A stretch of DNA of 64,000 bases from Phreatobacter cathodiphilus (GCF_003008515.1 NZ_CP027668.1:3389001-3453000), one strand, 5' to 3'. Shown: positions 31,401 to 42,934, counted from the stretch's first letter. The notes: generated by a model not told the origin, from the sequence alone. Translations and numbers: made by a program.

Positions 31401-33572
31401 TCAACCGACGGGCGCGGCAGCCTCTCGCCGGCTCGCCGCGAGCTGCGCCAGGAGGGCGGGCACCGCGACGGCGATGCCGACGAGGCTCGCGGTGAGGTTC
31501 GGTGCCATCAGCAGCAGTCCGGACAGACCGAGGGACAGGCGCTGCCAGAGCGGCATGCGCACCAGGGCATGGCCGGTCAGCGCCGCCGCCAGGATGAAGA
31601 CGCCGAGGGCGCAGGTGGCCGCCGTCACCACGAAATCGGTCCAGGTGAAGCCCTTGGTGACGATGAGCAGCGAGGGCCCGTAAACGAAGACGAAGGGCAC
31701 CAGCGCCTTGGCGAGGCCGAGGCGGAAGGCGGTGTTGCCGGTCTTGAACGGATCGGCCCCCGCCATGCTGGCCGCGGCATAGGCCGCGAGCGCCACCGGC
31801 GGCGTGATGTCGGCGAGGACGCCGTAGTAGAAGACGAAGAAATGGGCGACGATGGGCTCGACGCCGAGCAGGGCGAGGGCCGGCGCCGCCACCGTCACCA
31901 TGATGATGTAGTTGGCGGTGGTCGGGACGCCGCAGCCCAGCAGGATGCAGACGATCGCCGTCATCACCAGCGTGTAGAACAGGGTCATGCCCTTGGCGTC
32001 ATAGGCCCAGGCCGGCAGGATCGAGCCGGTGAAGGCCGCGAGCTGCGCGGCGAAGCTCGTGACGATGTTGGAGATCTTGAAGCCGACGCCGGTCAGCGTC
32101 ACGACGCCGACGATGATGCCGACGGTGGCGGCCGCGGCGCCAACGGCGATGGCGTATTTCGCTCCCACCACGAAGGCGTCGATCATGTCGGCGGTGAGGA
32201 ACTTGCCCTCCGCGTCGCGCAGCGCGAAGGCGGCGCAGACCACGGCGACGCCGGCGAAGATGGAGACGGTCGCCCAGCCCTCGGTGAGGAGCCCCGCGGC
32301 GATGGCGGCGATCATCACCGCGAGGAAGCCGACGGCGACGACGGGATTGCGGCGGGTGAAGCCGACGAGCACGCAGGCGGTGATGCCCCAGAAGGCCGCG
32401 AGATAGGGCGTGAAGCCTGAGAACAGGACCATCAGCAGCACGACGAGCGGAACGGCGGCCGGCCAATCGCGGGCGATGACCTCGCGCGCCTTCGGCAGGT
32501 CGGCGGCGGGGATGCCCTTCAGGCCGTTCTTCTTCGCCTCGAAATGCACCTGCCAGAACACACCGAAGAAATGCATCGCGGCGGGAATGAGCGCCGCCAG
32601 CACGATGGACTGGTAGGGGAGGTTGAGGAACTCGATCATCAGGAAGGCCGCGGCCCCCATGATCGGAGGGGTGATCTGGCCGCCGGTGGAGGCGGTGGAT
32701 TCGATGGCGGCCGCCATGTGGCGGGGATAGCCGAGCCGCATCATGGCGGGGATGGTGAGCGAACCGACCGTCACGGTGTTGGCGATGGACGAGCCGGAGA
32801 TCATGCCGAACATGGCCGAACCGAAGATCGACACCTTGGCGGGGCCGCCCGAGTAGCGTCCGGCGAGCGCCGTGGCGAGGTCGATGAACAGGCGCCCGAG
32901 GCCGATGCGCGTCGCCAGCACGCCGAACAGAACGTAGTGGAAGACGTAGGTGGCGACCACGCCGAGCGCGATGCCGTAGATGCCGTTGCTGGTGAGGTAG
33001 AGGTGGTTGACCACCGCCGACCAGGAATTGCCGGGATGGGCGAGGATGCCCGGCAGCGACTGGCCGTACATGGCATAGACCATCAGCGAGACGGCGATGA
33101 TGGGCAGCGGCCAGCCGACGCTGCGCCGCGTCGCCTCCAGCAGGACCAGGATGGCGATGGTCGCCATGGCGACGTCCAGCGGCTCGGGATTGCCGACGCG
33201 GAAGGCGAGGTCGTCGTAGATCCACGGCATGTAGAGGCTGGCGACGACGGCGCCGGCCGCCAGGATCCAGTCATAGAGGGCGATGCCGCCGGGCGCGAGA
33301 ATGCCGGCCTGGGCGGGGGTGTGGTGGTCGCGCTTCAGCAGCGGGAAGACCAGAAAGATCAGCCCGAGCACGAAGGCCATGTGGATGCCGCGATGGGTCG
33401 CCTCGCGCAGCAGGCCGAAGCCCGCCGTGTAGTAGTGAAAGGCCGAGAGGGCGAAGAGCAGGCCCGCCACCAGCCAGGCGGTCGCCGGCAGCAGCGGCCG
33501 GAAGCGCACTTCGGAATCGAACTCCTCCTCCAGCTTCTGGAGGGCGTTCGGGTCCATCGCCTCGATCTTCAT
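31401..33572 (-). CDS. TRAP transporter permease, fused 4TM/12TM (TAXI type)
   Basis: A 723-residue inner-membrane protein in which the small (DctQ-like) and large (DctM-like) TRAP subunits are fused: a cytosolic N terminus (MKIEAMDPNALQKLEEEFDS), then about sixteen membrane segments with the DctM-type signatures FGSAMFGMISGSSIANTVTV, ESTASTGGQITPPIMGAAAF and GCGVPTTANYIIMVTVAAPA. It imports a carboxylate-type solute by ion symport. The binding protein is encoded just upstream. The start at 33572 was chosen for its typical N terminus. Confidence 0.93.
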   Translation of the reverse strand: MKIEAMDPNALQKLEEEFDSEVRFRPLLPATAWLVAGLLFALSAFHYYTAGFGLLREATHRGIHMAFVLGLIFLVFPLLKRDHHTPAQAGILAPGGIALYDWILAAGAVVASLYMPWIYDDLAFRVGNPEPLDVAMATIAILVLLEATRRSVGWPLPIIAVSLMVYAMYGQSLPGILAHPGNSWSAVVNHLYLTSNGIYGIALGVVATYVFHYVLFGVLATRIGLGRLFIDLATALAGRYSGGPAKVSIFGSAMFGMISGSSIANTVTVGSLTIPAMMRLGYPRHMAAAIESTASTGGQITPPIMGAAAFLMIEFLNLPYQSIVLAALIPAAMHFFGVFWQVHFEAKKNGLKGIPAADLPKAREVIARDWPAAVPLVVLLMVLFSGFTPYLAAFWGITACVLVGFTRRNPVVAVGFLAVMIAAIAAGLLTEGWATVSIFAGVAVVCAAFALRDAEGKFLTADMIDAFVVGAKYAIAVGAAAATVGIIVGVVTLTGVGFKISNIVTSFAAQLAAFTGSILPAWAYDAKGMTLFYTLVMTAIVCILLGCGVPTTANYIIMVTVAAPALALLGVEPIVAHFFVFYYGVLADITPPVALAAYAAASMAGADPFKTGNTAFRLGLAKALVPFVFVYGPSLLIVTKGFTWTDFVVTAATCALGVFILAAALTGHALVRMPLWQRLSLGLSGLLLMAPNLTASLVGIAVAVPALLAQLAASRREAAAPVG

Positions 33573-33647
33573 CGGCCGTCTCGCGGTGTCGGGGGCGTTG
33601 CGGGGAAGGTTCCGATGACGCGGCGGTCGCATCGTCAGGAACGAGAA

Positions 33648-33670
33648 GGCCGCGCGGTAACCGCGCGGCC
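33648..33670 (-). terminator. Perfect palindrome between TAXI binding protein and TRAP permease
   Basis: ggccgcgcggt-a-accgcgcggcc: 11-bp arms, forming a very stable hairpin 29 bases after the binding-protein stop. No T-run follows. It probably protects the upstream mRNA or reduces read-through, as in many binding-protein/permease pairs. Confidence 0.45.
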
Positions 33671-33698
33671 CATCGTCGTCAAGCCGGCAGGGCCTGAA

Positions 33699-34670
33699 TC
33701 AGCGCAGCAGACCGGCTTCCTTGTAGAAGCGCGCGGCGCCGTCGTGCAGCGGGATGCCGAGGCCCTGCAGCGCCGTCTCCTTGCGGATGGCCTTGCCCTT
33801 GGCATGGCCGGAATCGAGCAGGGCGCGGGTCTTGTCGCTCCACAGGGCTTTGGTGACCTCGTAGACGAGATCGGCGCTCATGCGGGTCGAGGTCACCCAC
33901 TGGGCGCCCACCGCCAGGGTCTTCACGCCCTTGACGTCCTTGTAGGCGCCGTCCGGAATCTCGTCCTCGGCGAAGAACTTGAACTCGGCCATGATCTTCT
34001 TGGCCGCCTCGCCGTCGATCGGCAGCAGCTCGATGCCCGTCGTCGTGGCGAGCTCGGTCAGCGCCGCCGTCGGCCAGCCGGTGGTCATGAAGAAGGCGTC
34101 GAGGCCGCCGTCCTTCAGCTTCTCGGCAGACGGGCCCGGCTTCAGGTTCTCGGCGCGGTAGTCGCCGTCGCGGATGCCGAAGCCGGCGAGGATCGCCTTG
34201 GCGTTGATGATCGACCCCGAGCCCGGCTCGTCGATGGAGATGCGCTTGCCCTTGAGATCGGCGATCGAGCGGACGTTCAGCCCCTTCTTGACCACGACGT
34301 GCAGCGATTCCGGATAGAGGTTGGCGATGGCGCGCAGCGCCTCCACCTTCGGCCGGCCCTGGTAGACACCGGTGCCGGAATAGGCCCAGCTCGCGACGTC
34401 CGACTGGCTGAAGCCCGATTCCATCGCGCCGCCGACGATGCCGTTCACGTTCGCCACCGAACCGTTGGTGGCCACCGCCGAGGCGTCGAGCGTGCCGGTG
34501 GAGATGGCGTTCGCGATGAGACCGCCGATCGGATAGTAGGTGCCCGCCGTACCACCCGTGCCGATGCGGAAGAACTGCTTGGCCTGGGCGAGGGCAGCGC
34601 CCGGCGCCAGCAGCGAGGCGAGGCCGGTGGCACCTGCGAGGGCCGTGAACTGCCTGCGGTCGATGGTCAT
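33699..34670 (-). CDS. TAXI family TRAP transporter solute-binding protein
   Basis: A 323-residue periplasmic protein. The N terminus MTIDRRQFTALAGATGLASL ending ALA-Q is a signal peptide with a twin-arginine look. The mature part begins FFRIGTGGTAGTYYPIGGLI, the TAXI hallmark, then SNG-type VATNGSVANVNGIVGGAMES and DLKGKRISIDEPGSGSIINA. It delivers the solute to the fused permease downstream. It is divergent from pobA across 213 bp that hold a perfect 12-bp palindrome, so an aromatic acid is a reasonable but unproven substrate. Confidence 0.92.
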   Translation of the reverse strand: MTIDRRQFTALAGATGLASLLAPGAALAQAKQFFRIGTGGTAGTYYPIGGLIANAISTGTLDASAVATNGSVANVNGIVGGAMESGFSQSDVASWAYSGTGVYQGRPKVEALRAIANLYPESLHVVVKKGLNVRSIADLKGKRISIDEPGSGSIINAKAILAGFGIRDGDYRAENLKPGPSAEKLKDGGLDAFFMTTGWPTAALTELATTTGIELLPIDGEAAKKIMAEFKFFAEDEIPDGAYKDVKGVKTLAVGAQWVTSTRMSADLVYEVTKALWSDKTRALLDSGHAKGKAIRKETALQGLGIPLHDGAARFYKEAGLLR

Positions 34671-34735
34671 GGTGATGTCTCCACACGTCTTGAACTGCGT
34701 CTCCACCGGCCCAGCGGGCGAGGCGGAAAGCGCGC

Positions 34736-34747
34736 ATGTGATCACAT
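34736..34747. promoter_or_regulatory. Palindrome ATGTGATCACAT in the TAXI/pobA intergenic region
   Basis: A perfect 12-bp palindrome lies 66 bp before the TAXI gene start and 137 bp before the pobA start. It is typical of GntR- or Crp-like dimer sites (TGTGA/TCACA without spacer). No regulator gene is adjacent. Confidence 0.45.
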
Positions 34748-34825
34748 TGCAGGCAGCGAAGCCAGCAGCAGGCCTCATTCTGGGGACGGAGCCGCCATGC
34801 GGCCTGAAAAGGACTTGCCCGCCGG

Positions 34826-34857
34826 ATGCCGCCGTGGCGGCATGGCGCCAAGGCGCC
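34826..34857 (+). other. Two hairpins in the pobA leader
   Basis: atgccgcc-gt-ggcggcat (34826-34843) is followed at once by ggcgcc-aa-ggcgcc (34844-34857), 27 bases before the pobA start. They might influence translation; loops are very short, so they may simply be DNA palindromes. Confidence 0.3.
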
Positions 34858-34862
34858 CGTGA

Positions 34863-36059
<1,197 letters not shown>

Positions 36060-36127
36060 TCCCCGTCATTGACCCTGGGGGCGCGGGCGCTTAACTCAGG
36101 CGCTTTCGAGCCCTCCGGACTACCGCC

Positions 36128-36646
36128 ATGGCCCTGCGCGAGATCATCGTCCTTCCCGATCCGCGGCTGAAGCTCGTCTGCGAGCCCGTCGCAGCCGTCG
36201 ATTCCAAGGTGAGGAAACTCGCCGACGACATGCTGGAGACCATGTACGACGCACCGGGCATCGGCCTCGCGGCGATCCAGATCGCCGTGCCCCAGCGCGT
36301 CGTCACCATCGACCTCGCCCGCAAGGAGGAGCCGAAGAAGCCGGTGGTGCTGATCAATCCCGAGATCGTCTGGAGCTCGGACGAGCTCTCCGTCTACGAG
36401 GAGGGCTGCCTCTCCATTCCCGAATATTACGAGGAGGTGGAGCGCCCGGCGAAGTGCCGCGTCCGCTATCTCGACCTCGATGGCAAGACCCAGGAGCTCG
36501 ACTGCGAGGGCCTGATGGCGACCTGCGTCCAGCACGAGGTCGATCACCTCAACGGCGTCCTCTTCATCGACCACATCTCCCGCCTGAAGCGCGAGCGCGT
36601 CATCAAGAAGTTCACCAAGGCCGCCCGCCGCGAGGCCCTCGCGTGA
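36128..36646 (+). CDS. def: Peptide deformylase
   Basis: A 172-residue Fe/Zn hydrolase that removes the formyl group from nascent proteins. All three motifs are present: GIGLAAIQ (44-51), EGCLS (92-96, Cys ligand) and QHEVDH (135-140, His ligands and catalytic Glu). It is first in def-fmt-truA; its TGA overlaps the fmt GTG start by GTGA. Confidence 0.96.
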   Translation: MALREIIVLPDPRLKLVCEPVAAVDSKVRKLADDMLETMYDAPGIGLAAIQIAVPQRVVTIDLARKEEPKKPVVLINPEIVWSSDELSVYEEGCLSIPEYYEEVERPAKCRVRYLDLDGKTQELDCEGLMATCVQHEVDHLNGVLFIDHISRLKRERVIKKFTKAARREALA

Positions 36647-37575
36647 GCCTGCGCGTCGTCTTCATGGGCACGCCGGATTTCGCCGTGCCCACCCTCTCCG
36701 AGATCATCGGCCAGGGCCACGAGGTGGTGGCGGTCTATACCCGCGCGCCGAAGCCTGCCGGGCGCGGCATGGCCGAGCAGAAGACTCCCGTGCATCGTCT
36801 CGCCGACGGCTTCGGCATTCCGGTCTTCACCCCGCGCACCCTGCGCGACGCCGCGGCCCAGGCCGACTTCGCCTCCCTCGGAGCCGATGTCGCGGTCGTC
36901 GTCGCCTATGGTCTCATCCTGCCGAAGCCGGTGCTCGACGCGCCCGCCCTCGGCTGCCTCAACCTGCACGGCTCGCTGCTGCCGCGCTGGCGCGGCGCCG
37001 CCCCCATCCAGCGGGCGATCATGGCGGGCGACGCCGAGACTGGCGTCATGGTCATGAAGATGGACGAGGGCCTCGACACCGGTCCCGTCGCCATGGTCGA
37101 GAAGATCGCCATCGGACCCGACATGACGGCGCAGGACCTGCACGACCGCATGGCGGTGCTCGGCGCCGACCTCATGGTGCGGGCGCTGGCCGCCCTCGAC
37201 CGCGGCTCCCTCGGCTTCGCGCCCCAGGCTGAAGACGGCGTCACCTATGCCGCCAAGATCGACAAGGCGGAGGCACGGATCGACTGGGCGCGCCCTGCGT
37301 CCGAGATCCACGACAAGGTGCGCGGGCTCTCGCCCTTTCCCGGGGCCTGGTTCGAGGCCGATCTCGGCAAGGGCCCGGAGCGGGTCAAGGTGCTGCGCAC
37401 GGCGCTGGCGGCAGGAACGGGGGCGCCGGGAACGCTGCTCGCGGAGGATCTCACCGTCGCCTGCGGCACCGGCGCGCTGCGCCTCGTCGAGGTCCAGCGG
37501 GCCGGCGCCAAGGCGATGAAGGCGGCCGACTTCCTCAACGGCGCCAAGGTCGGGCCCGGCGCGGTCTTCGGGTAA
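36643..37575 (+). CDS. fmt: Methionyl-tRNA formyltransferase
   Basis: A 310-residue enzyme that formylates initiator Met-tRNA with 10-formyl-THF. It shows MGTPDFAVP (8-16), [15 protein letters not shown] (from 107) with catalytic N107 and H109, and the catalytic aspartate D145 in EGLDTGPV, then the C-terminal anticodon-side domain. It starts at GTG 36643, overlapping the def stop. Its stop overlaps the truA start (TAATG). Confidence 0.95.
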   Translation: MSLRVVFMGTPDFAVPTLSEIIGQGHEVVAVYTRAPKPAGRGMAEQKTPVHRLADGFGIPVFTPRTLRDAAAQADFASLGADVAVVVAYGLILPKPVLDAPALGCLNLHGSLLPRWRGAAPIQRAIMAGDAETGVMVMKMDEGLDTGPVAMVEKIAIGPDMTAQDLHDRMAVLGADLMVRALAALDRGSLGFAPQAEDGVTYAAKIDKAEARIDWARPASEIHDKVRGLSPFPGAWFEADLGKGPERVKVLRTALAAGTGAPGTLLAEDLTVACGTGALRLVEVQRAGAKAMKAADFLNGAKVGPGAVFG

Positions 37576-38357
37576 TGCCGCGCTACAGGCTGACCATCGA
37601 ATATGACGGCGGGCCCTATCTCGGCTGGCAGATGCAGGGCGCGAGCTTCGGCAAGTCGGTCCAGGGCGAGCTCGTCCGCGCCATCGGCGAATTCTCCGGC
37701 GAGAGCGTGACGGTGGGCGGCGCCGGACGCACCGATGCCGGCGTCCACGCCACCGGCCAGATCGCCCATGTCGACCTCTCCCGCGACTGGCCGAACCGCG
37801 TGGTGCGCGACGCCACCAACCGCTACCTCAAGGACGAGGCGATCGCCGTGGTGGCGGCCGAGAAGATGCCGGACGATTTCGACGCGCGGTTCTCGGCCGT
37901 GCGCCGCCACTACCTCTACCGCATCATCGACCGCCGCCCGCCGCTCACCCTCGAGCGCCAGCGGGCCTGGTGGTCGCCCAAGGCCCTGGACGTCGATCGC
38001 ATGCGCGAGGCGGCGCGCCTGCTCATCGGCCGGCACGACTTCACCACCTTCCGCTCCACCGAGTGCCAGGCGAAGTCGCCGGTGCGCAACCTCGACCGCT
38101 TCGACGTCTTCCGCACCGAGACCGGCATCGAATGCCGCCTCGACGCCCGCTCCTTCCTGCACAACCAGGTGCGCTCCATGGTGGGCACGCTGAAGCTGGT
38201 CGGCGAGGGCCTGTGGACGGCCGACGACCTCGCCGAGGCCCTCGCCGCCCGCGACCGCAAGGCCTGCGGCACCGTCGGGCCGGCGCACGCGCTCTACCTG
38301 ACGCAGGTGGACTATCCCGCGCACTGGCAGCCGCTCCCCGACACGCCGGAGCGGTGA
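37575..38357 (+). CDS. truA: tRNA pseudouridine synthase A
   Basis: A 260-residue synthase for pseudouridines 38-40 in the anticodon stem. The catalytic D54 lies in [13 protein letters not shown]; other family stretches are [12 protein letters not shown] near the start and [19 protein letters not shown] near the end. It is translationally coupled to fmt. Confidence 0.95.
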   Translation: MPRYRLTIEYDGGPYLGWQMQGASFGKSVQGELVRAIGEFSGESVTVGGAGRTDAGVHATGQIAHVDLSRDWPNRVVRDATNRYLKDEAIAVVAAEKMPDDFDARFSAVRRHYLYRIIDRRPPLTLERQRAWWSPKALDVDRMREAARLLIGRHDFTTFRSTECQAKSPVRNLDRFDVFRTETGIECRLDARSFLHNQVRSMVGTLKLVGEGLWTADDLAEALAARDRKACGTVGPAHALYLTQVDYPAHWQPLPDTPER

Positions 38358-38462
38358 GAGGGCGGATCGCACTCCGAGGCTCGCCGCTTCCCTCGAAGGA
38401 CGCACTTGGACCTTGCGGGGCCGGCATCCCACCGTCGCCCGATCGTGTTAAACCTGCGCGCC

Positions 38463-39908
38463 ATGACCGAACGCCTGACACCCGAAGCCGCCGTCGACCG
38501 CCTGGAAGCCCTCTATGAGGAGGCGACGGCCGCCCTTCGCGCCGCGCTCGCCCGCTATCTCGCCGGCGGTGCGCCGCCGACGCCCGAGGAGCGCGCCCGC
38601 TTCGTCTATCCCGAGATCGCCGTCACCTATGCGCCGGAGCGGGCCGCCCCGCGCAACCGCCGCGCCTATGCCAAGTTCTCGCAGCCCGGCCTCTACCGCA
38701 CGACGGTGACCCAGCCCGGCTTCTTCCGCCGCTATCTCCTCGACCAGCTCCGCCCGCTCACCACCGAATATGACGCGACGCTGGACGTCAGGCCCTCGAC
38801 CCAGGAAATCCCCTATCCCTATGTGCTGGACGGCGCCGCCGACCTCACCGCCGACGCCCGCACCCCGGCCGAGCTGGCGCGCCACTTCCCCGTGCCGCTG
38901 CTGTCCCTCGTCGGCGACGAGGTGGCGGACGGCATCATGGACGGGCTGCCGCAGGGCACCCTGCCGCTCGCCCTCTTCGACGCGGTGCGCGTCGACTATT
39001 CGCTGCGCCGGCTGATCCACTACACCGGCACCGACTGGCGCTCGGTGCAGCCCTGGATCCTGCTCACCAACTACCATCGCTATGTCGACCAGTTCGTCGG
39101 CTGGGCCATGGCGGAGATCGCCGCCGGCCGCGCCGAAAGGCTGGTCGCCCCCGGCGGGCTCACCGTCACCGCCGAGACGCTGGACGGCGGCGCCGCCCGC
39201 ATCGCCGCCTCGGCCTGGCACCGCTACCAGATGCCGGCCTACCACCTGGAGCGGCGCGGCACGGCCGGCATCACCCTCGTCAACATCGGCGTCGGCCCCT
39301 CCAACGCCAAGAACATCACCGACCACCTGGCGGTGCTCCGCCCCCATTGCTGGCTGATGATCGGCCATTGCGGCGGCCTCAGGCAGGCCCAGGAGATCGG
39401 CGACTACGTCCTCGCCCACGCCTATCTCAGGCGTGACCGCATCCTCGACGCTCTCGTGCCGCCGGAAATCCCCATCCCCGCCCTCGCCGAGATCCAGACC
39501 GCGCTGCAGGAGGCCTGCGCCGCCGTCACCGGCATGAGCGGCGAGGCGCTGAAGCACCGGCTCAGGACCGGCACCGTCGTCACCAACAACGACCGCAACT
39601 GGGAGCTGCGCTATACGCAGGAGGCGCGCCTCTTCAATCTCTCCCGCGCCATCGCCGTCGACATGGAGAGCGGCACCATCGCCGCCCAGGGGTACCGGCT
39701 GCGGGTGCCCTACGGCACCCTGCTCTGCGTCTCCGACAAGCCGCTGCACGGCGAGATCAAGCTGCCGGGCGCCGCCAACGCCTTCTATGCCAGCGCCGTC
39801 GCCCAGCACCTGCTCGTCGGCCTCGACGCCGTGGAGCGCCTGAAGCGCGCCGGCGGTACCATCCATTCGCGCAAGCTCAGGAGCTTCGACGAGCCGCCCT
39901 TCCGCTGA
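38463..39908 (+). CDS. amn: AMP nucleosidase
   Basis: A 481-residue cytosolic enzyme that hydrolyses AMP to adenine and ribose 5-phosphate. It has the N-terminal AMNp domain (RAAPRNRRAYAKFSQPGLYR, TTEYDATLDVRPSTQEIPYP) and a C-terminal nucleoside-phosphorylase-like domain (GVGPSNAKNITDHLAVLRPH, MIGHCGGLRQAQEIGDYVLA, AVDMESGTIAAQGYRLRVPY). The start at 38463 was preferred over one at 38406. It is a single gene followed by a terminator-like stem. Confidence 0.95.
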   Translation: MTERLTPEAAVDRLEALYEEATAALRAALARYLAGGAPPTPEERARFVYPEIAVTYAPERAAPRNRRAYAKFSQPGLYRTTVTQPGFFRRYLLDQLRPLTTEYDATLDVRPSTQEIPYPYVLDGAADLTADARTPAELARHFPVPLLSLVGDEVADGIMDGLPQGTLPLALFDAVRVDYSLRRLIHYTGTDWRSVQPWILLTNYHRYVDQFVGWAMAEIAAGRAERLVAPGGLTVTAETLDGGAARIAASAWHRYQMPAYHLERRGTAGITLVNIGVGPSNAKNITDHLAVLRPHCWLMIGHCGGLRQAQEIGDYVLAHAYLRRDRILDALVPPEIPIPALAEIQTALQEACAAVTGMSGEALKHRLRTGTVVTNNDRNWELRYTQEARLFNLSRAIAVDMESGTIAAQGYRLRVPYGTLLCVSDKPLHGEIKLPGAANAFYASAVAQHLLVGLDAVERLKRAGGTIHSRKLRSFDEPPFR

Positions 39909-39910
39909 GC

Positions 39911-39945
39911 GAAAAAGGTCGCAGACTCCGGCTCCTTTTTCCGCC
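39911..39945 (+). terminator. Terminator-like stem after amn
   Basis: gaaaaagg (39911-39918) pairs with cctttttc (39934-39941) across a 15-base loop, leaving a T-run within the stem. It begins 3 bases after the amn stop. Such A/T stems work in both directions. Confidence 0.4.
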
Positions 39946-39998
39946 TCGCGCGTTTCTGTCGGTCCGGGTCTGTCCCGGCGGGTGCGACGGAAGCGACG

Positions 39999-41075
39999 AT
40001 GCGCAAGTTCGACGATGTGGGTTTTGCGGCGCTGCTGGTCGTCGTCAGCCTGCTGTTCGGCTGGATCCTCTGGCCCTTCTTCGGCGCCATCCTCTGGGCG
40101 GTGGTCACCGCCATCGTCTTCGCGCCGGTCAACGACCGCGTCACCCGCGCCATGCCCGACCGGCCGAGCCTCGCCGCGCTGATCACCCTGGTGGCGATCC
40201 TGCTCATCGTCATCCTGCCATTCCTCGCCGTCGGGGCGAACCTGGTGTCGCAGGGCGCGGAAGCCTATGCGGCCATCGAATCCGGCCGCATCGACCTGCC
40301 CGGCCTGATCCGTCGCGTCCTCGCCAGCCTTCCCGCGTGGGTCACGGATTTCGCCGCCCGCTACGGCATCTACAATGCCGACGACGTACAGGAGCGCATC
40401 GCCTCCTGGGCCACCGCCAGCAGCCAGTCCATCGCCACCCGCGCGGTCAGCATCGGCCAGGGCACGGCCGGCTTCGTGCTCGACCTCGGCGTCATGCTGT
40501 ACCTTCTGTTCTTCCTGCTGCGCGACGGCGGCAGGCTGATCGACCGCATCGCCGACAAGCTGCCGCTGCAACCGCATCGCCGCCGCGCCCTGCTGCGCAA
40601 GTTCGCCCAGGTGGTGCAGGCGACCGTCAAGGGCGGTATCCTCATCGCCCTGCTGCAGGGCGCCCTCGGCGGCATCATCTTCTGGTTCCTCGGCATCCCG
40701 TCGCCGCTGCTCTGGGCGGCACTGATGGCCTTCCTCTCGTTGGTGCCGGCGGTCGGCGCCGGCCTCGTCTGGGGCCCCGTGGCCATCTATCTCCTCGCCA
40801 CCGGATCGATCTGGCAGGGCGTCGTCCTCGTCGCCTTCGGCGTCATGGTCATCGGCCTCGCCGACAACATCCTGAGGCCCATGCTGGTGGGCAAGGACGT
40901 CAAGCTGCCCGATTACCTCATTCTCATCTCCACCCTCGGTGGCATCGAGATCTTTGGCCTCAACGGCTTCGTGGTCGGCCCGCTTATCGCCGCCATGTTC
41001 GTCACCGTCTGGCAGATGCTGGCCGAGACACCCTCACGCCGGGAGCAGCCGGTGCGCGATCCCGGCCCCGCCTGA
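39999..41075 (+). CDS. AI-2E family transporter
   Basis: A 358-residue inner-membrane protein of the AI-2E/TqsA/PerM family: two N-terminal segments (FAALLVVVSLLFGWILWPFF), a hydrophilic middle domain, a segment at FVLDLGVMLYLLFFLLRDGG and the C-terminal bundle with the family motif FLGIPSPLLWAALMAFLSLV and LPDYLILISTLGGIEIFGLN. Some relatives export autoinducer-2 or sodium ions; the role here is unknown. The ATG at 39999 follows ggaag. Confidence 0.92.
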   Translation: MRKFDDVGFAALLVVVSLLFGWILWPFFGAILWAVVTAIVFAPVNDRVTRAMPDRPSLAALITLVAILLIVILPFLAVGANLVSQGAEAYAAIESGRIDLPGLIRRVLASLPAWVTDFAARYGIYNADDVQERIASWATASSQSIATRAVSIGQGTAGFVLDLGVMLYLLFFLLRDGGRLIDRIADKLPLQPHRRRALLRKFAQVVQATVKGGILIALLQGALGGIIFWFLGIPSPLLWAALMAFLSLVPAVGAGLVWGPVAIYLLATGSIWQGVVLVAFGVMVIGLADNILRPMLVGKDVKLPDYLILISTLGGIEIFGLNGFVVGPLIAAMFVTVWQMLAETPSRREQPVRDPGPA

Positions 41076-41150
41076 CGGCCTCCCCACGGCGGACTTTGCA
41101 GCGCAGCACCAACCCGGTAGGGTCCCCGCCTCGCTGGAAGGCCTTTTCCC

Positions 41151-42359
41151 ATGCTCGTCGGCAAGCGCATCCTTCTCGTCATCGGCGGCGGCATCGCCGC
41201 CTACAAGTCGCTCGACCTGATCCGCCGGCTGCAGGACCGCGGGGCGAAGGTGCGCGCCATCCTCACGCGCGCGGGCAGCGAATTCGTCACCCCCCTCTCG
41301 ATCGGCTCGCTCACCGGCGACAAGGTGTTCCAGGAGCTGTTCTCGCTCACCGACGAGAACGAGATGGGCCATATCGAGCTGTCCCGCGACGCCGACCTCT
41401 TGGTCGTCGCCCCCGCCACCGCCGACCTCATGGCGAAGATGGCCAACGGCCACGCCAACGACCTCGCCTCCACCGCCCTCCTCGCCACCGACAAGCGCGT
41501 GCTCCTCGCCCCGGCGATGAACGTGCGCATGTGGCTGAACCCGGCGACACGGCGCAATCTCGCGACGCTCGAGGGTGACGGCGTCGCCGTCGTCGGGCCG
41601 AACGAGGGCTCCATGGCCTGCGGCGAGTTCGGCCCCGGCCGCATGGCGGAAGTGCCGGAGATCATCGCCGCCATCGAGGGCCTGATGGCCGATCCCGCCG
41701 TCGGCCGCCCGCTCGCCGGGCGCCATGTGGTGGTGACCTCCGGGCCCACCCGCGAGGCCATCGACCCGGTCCGCTATATCTCCAACCATTCCTCCGGCAA
41801 GCAGGGCCACGCCATCGCCCGCGCCGCGGCGGCGGCCGGCGCCCGCGTCACACTGGTGACAGGACCGGTCGCGCTGGCGGATCCGGTGGGCGTCGCCACG
41901 GTCCATGTCGAGAGCGCCCGCGACATGCTGGCGGCCGTCGAGGCGGCGCTGCCCGCCGACGTCGCGGTCTTCGCCGCCGCCGTCGCCGACTGGCGCGTCG
42001 CCGAGATCGCCGGCGGCAAGCTCAAGAAGGGCGCCGGCGGCCCGCCGAGCCTCAGCTTCGTCGAAAACCCCGACATCCTCGCGACCGTCGCGAAGAAGAC
42101 CGCGGGACGGCCGGGCCTGGTCGTGGGTTTCGCCGCCGAAACGGAAGCGGTCGTCGACAATGCCCGCGCCAAGCTCGCCCGCAAGGGCTGCGACCTCATC
42201 GTCGCCAACGACGTCTCCAGCGGCACCGACACCTTCGGTGGTGACATGAACCGGGTCCATATCGTCGATGCCGCCGGCGTCGAGACCTGGGAACGCCAGT
42301 CCAAGGACGCCGTCGCCGAGGCCCTCGTCTCCCTCCTCGCCCGCCGGATCGCCTCATGA
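41151..42359 (+). CDS. coaBC: Bifunctional phosphopantothenoylcysteine decarboxylase/phosphopantothenate-cysteine ligase
   Basis: A 402-residue coenzyme A biosynthesis enzyme. The N-terminal CoaC flavoprotein half has [20 protein letters not shown], the catalytic histidine in [20 protein letters not shown] and the substrate-cysteine loop [18 protein letters not shown]. The C-terminal CoaB half has [20 protein letters not shown] and NDVSS. Its stop overlaps the dut start (ATGA). Confidence 0.96.
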   Translation: MLVGKRILLVIGGGIAAYKSLDLIRRLQDRGAKVRAILTRAGSEFVTPLSIGSLTGDKVFQELFSLTDENEMGHIELSRDADLLVVAPATADLMAKMANGHANDLASTALLATDKRVLLAPAMNVRMWLNPATRRNLATLEGDGVAVVGPNEGSMACGEFGPGRMAEVPEIIAAIEGLMADPAVGRPLAGRHVVVTSGPTREAIDPVRYISNHSSGKQGHAIARAAAAAGARVTLVTGPVALADPVGVATVHVESARDMLAAVEAALPADVAVFAAAVADWRVAEIAGGKLKKGAGGPPSLSFVENPDILATVAKKTAGRPGLVVGFAAETEAVVDNARAKLARKGCDLIVANDVSSGTDTFGGDMNRVHIVDAAGVETWERQSKDAVAEALVSLLARRIAS

Positions 42360-42811
42360 GCCGCCTGACCATCCCCGTCCGCGTCCTGCCCCACGGCGAG
42401 GGCCTGCCGCTGCCGCGCGCCCAGAGCGAAGGGGCCGCCGGCATGGACCTCCTCGCCGCCCTGCCCGCCGACGCGCCGCTGACCCTCGCTCCCGGCGACC
42501 GCGCAGCCGTGGCGACCGGCCTCGAAATGGCCATTCCGGAGGGCTATGAGGGTCAGGTCCGGCCGCGCTCTGGGCTCGCCCTTAAGCACGGCCTGACGGT
42601 TGCCAATGCGCCGGGCACCATCGACTGCGATTATCGCGGGGAGGTGAAGGTCCTGCTCATCAATCTTGGGCGGGAGCCGGTGACCATCGCCCGCGGCGAA
42701 CGCATCGCGCAGCTGGTGGTTGCGCCCGTCACCGCCGCCGATCTGGTCGCCGTCGACAGCCTGGACGCGACTCGCCGCGGCGCGGGGGGACTCGGTTCTA
42801 CCGGCAGATGA
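42356..42811 (+). CDS. dut: dUTP diphosphatase
   Basis: A 151-residue trimeric dUTPase with all five motifs: [36 protein letters not shown] (catalytic Asp), [10 protein letters not shown] and the C-terminal [11 protein letters not shown] lid. It removes dUTP and supplies dUMP. It is coupled to coaBC by a 4-base overlap, a gene pair common in alphaproteobacteria. Confidence 0.96.
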   Translation: MSRLTIPVRVLPHGEGLPLPRAQSEGAAGMDLLAALPADAPLTLAPGDRAAVATGLEMAIPEGYEGQVRPRSGLALKHGLTVANAPGTIDCDYRGEVKVLLINLGREPVTIARGERIAQLVVAPVTAADLVAVDSLDATRRGAGGLGSTGR

Positions 42812-42934
42812 GAATATTCTTCTCTGCGTTGCAGACACAGGCCTTATGCACGAAATGGTCTTCTACTCTTCGTCTCAGATGTGATTTGCTCGAAATTGGG
42901 GTGAAACGACGTCGCCCCCAGCATTGAGGGACCC

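Noticed and set aside
32544-34862. A 772-residue plus-strand frame across the TRAP genes
   Set aside because: It crosses two clear genes and an intergenic palindrome on the other strand; composition is antisense-like.
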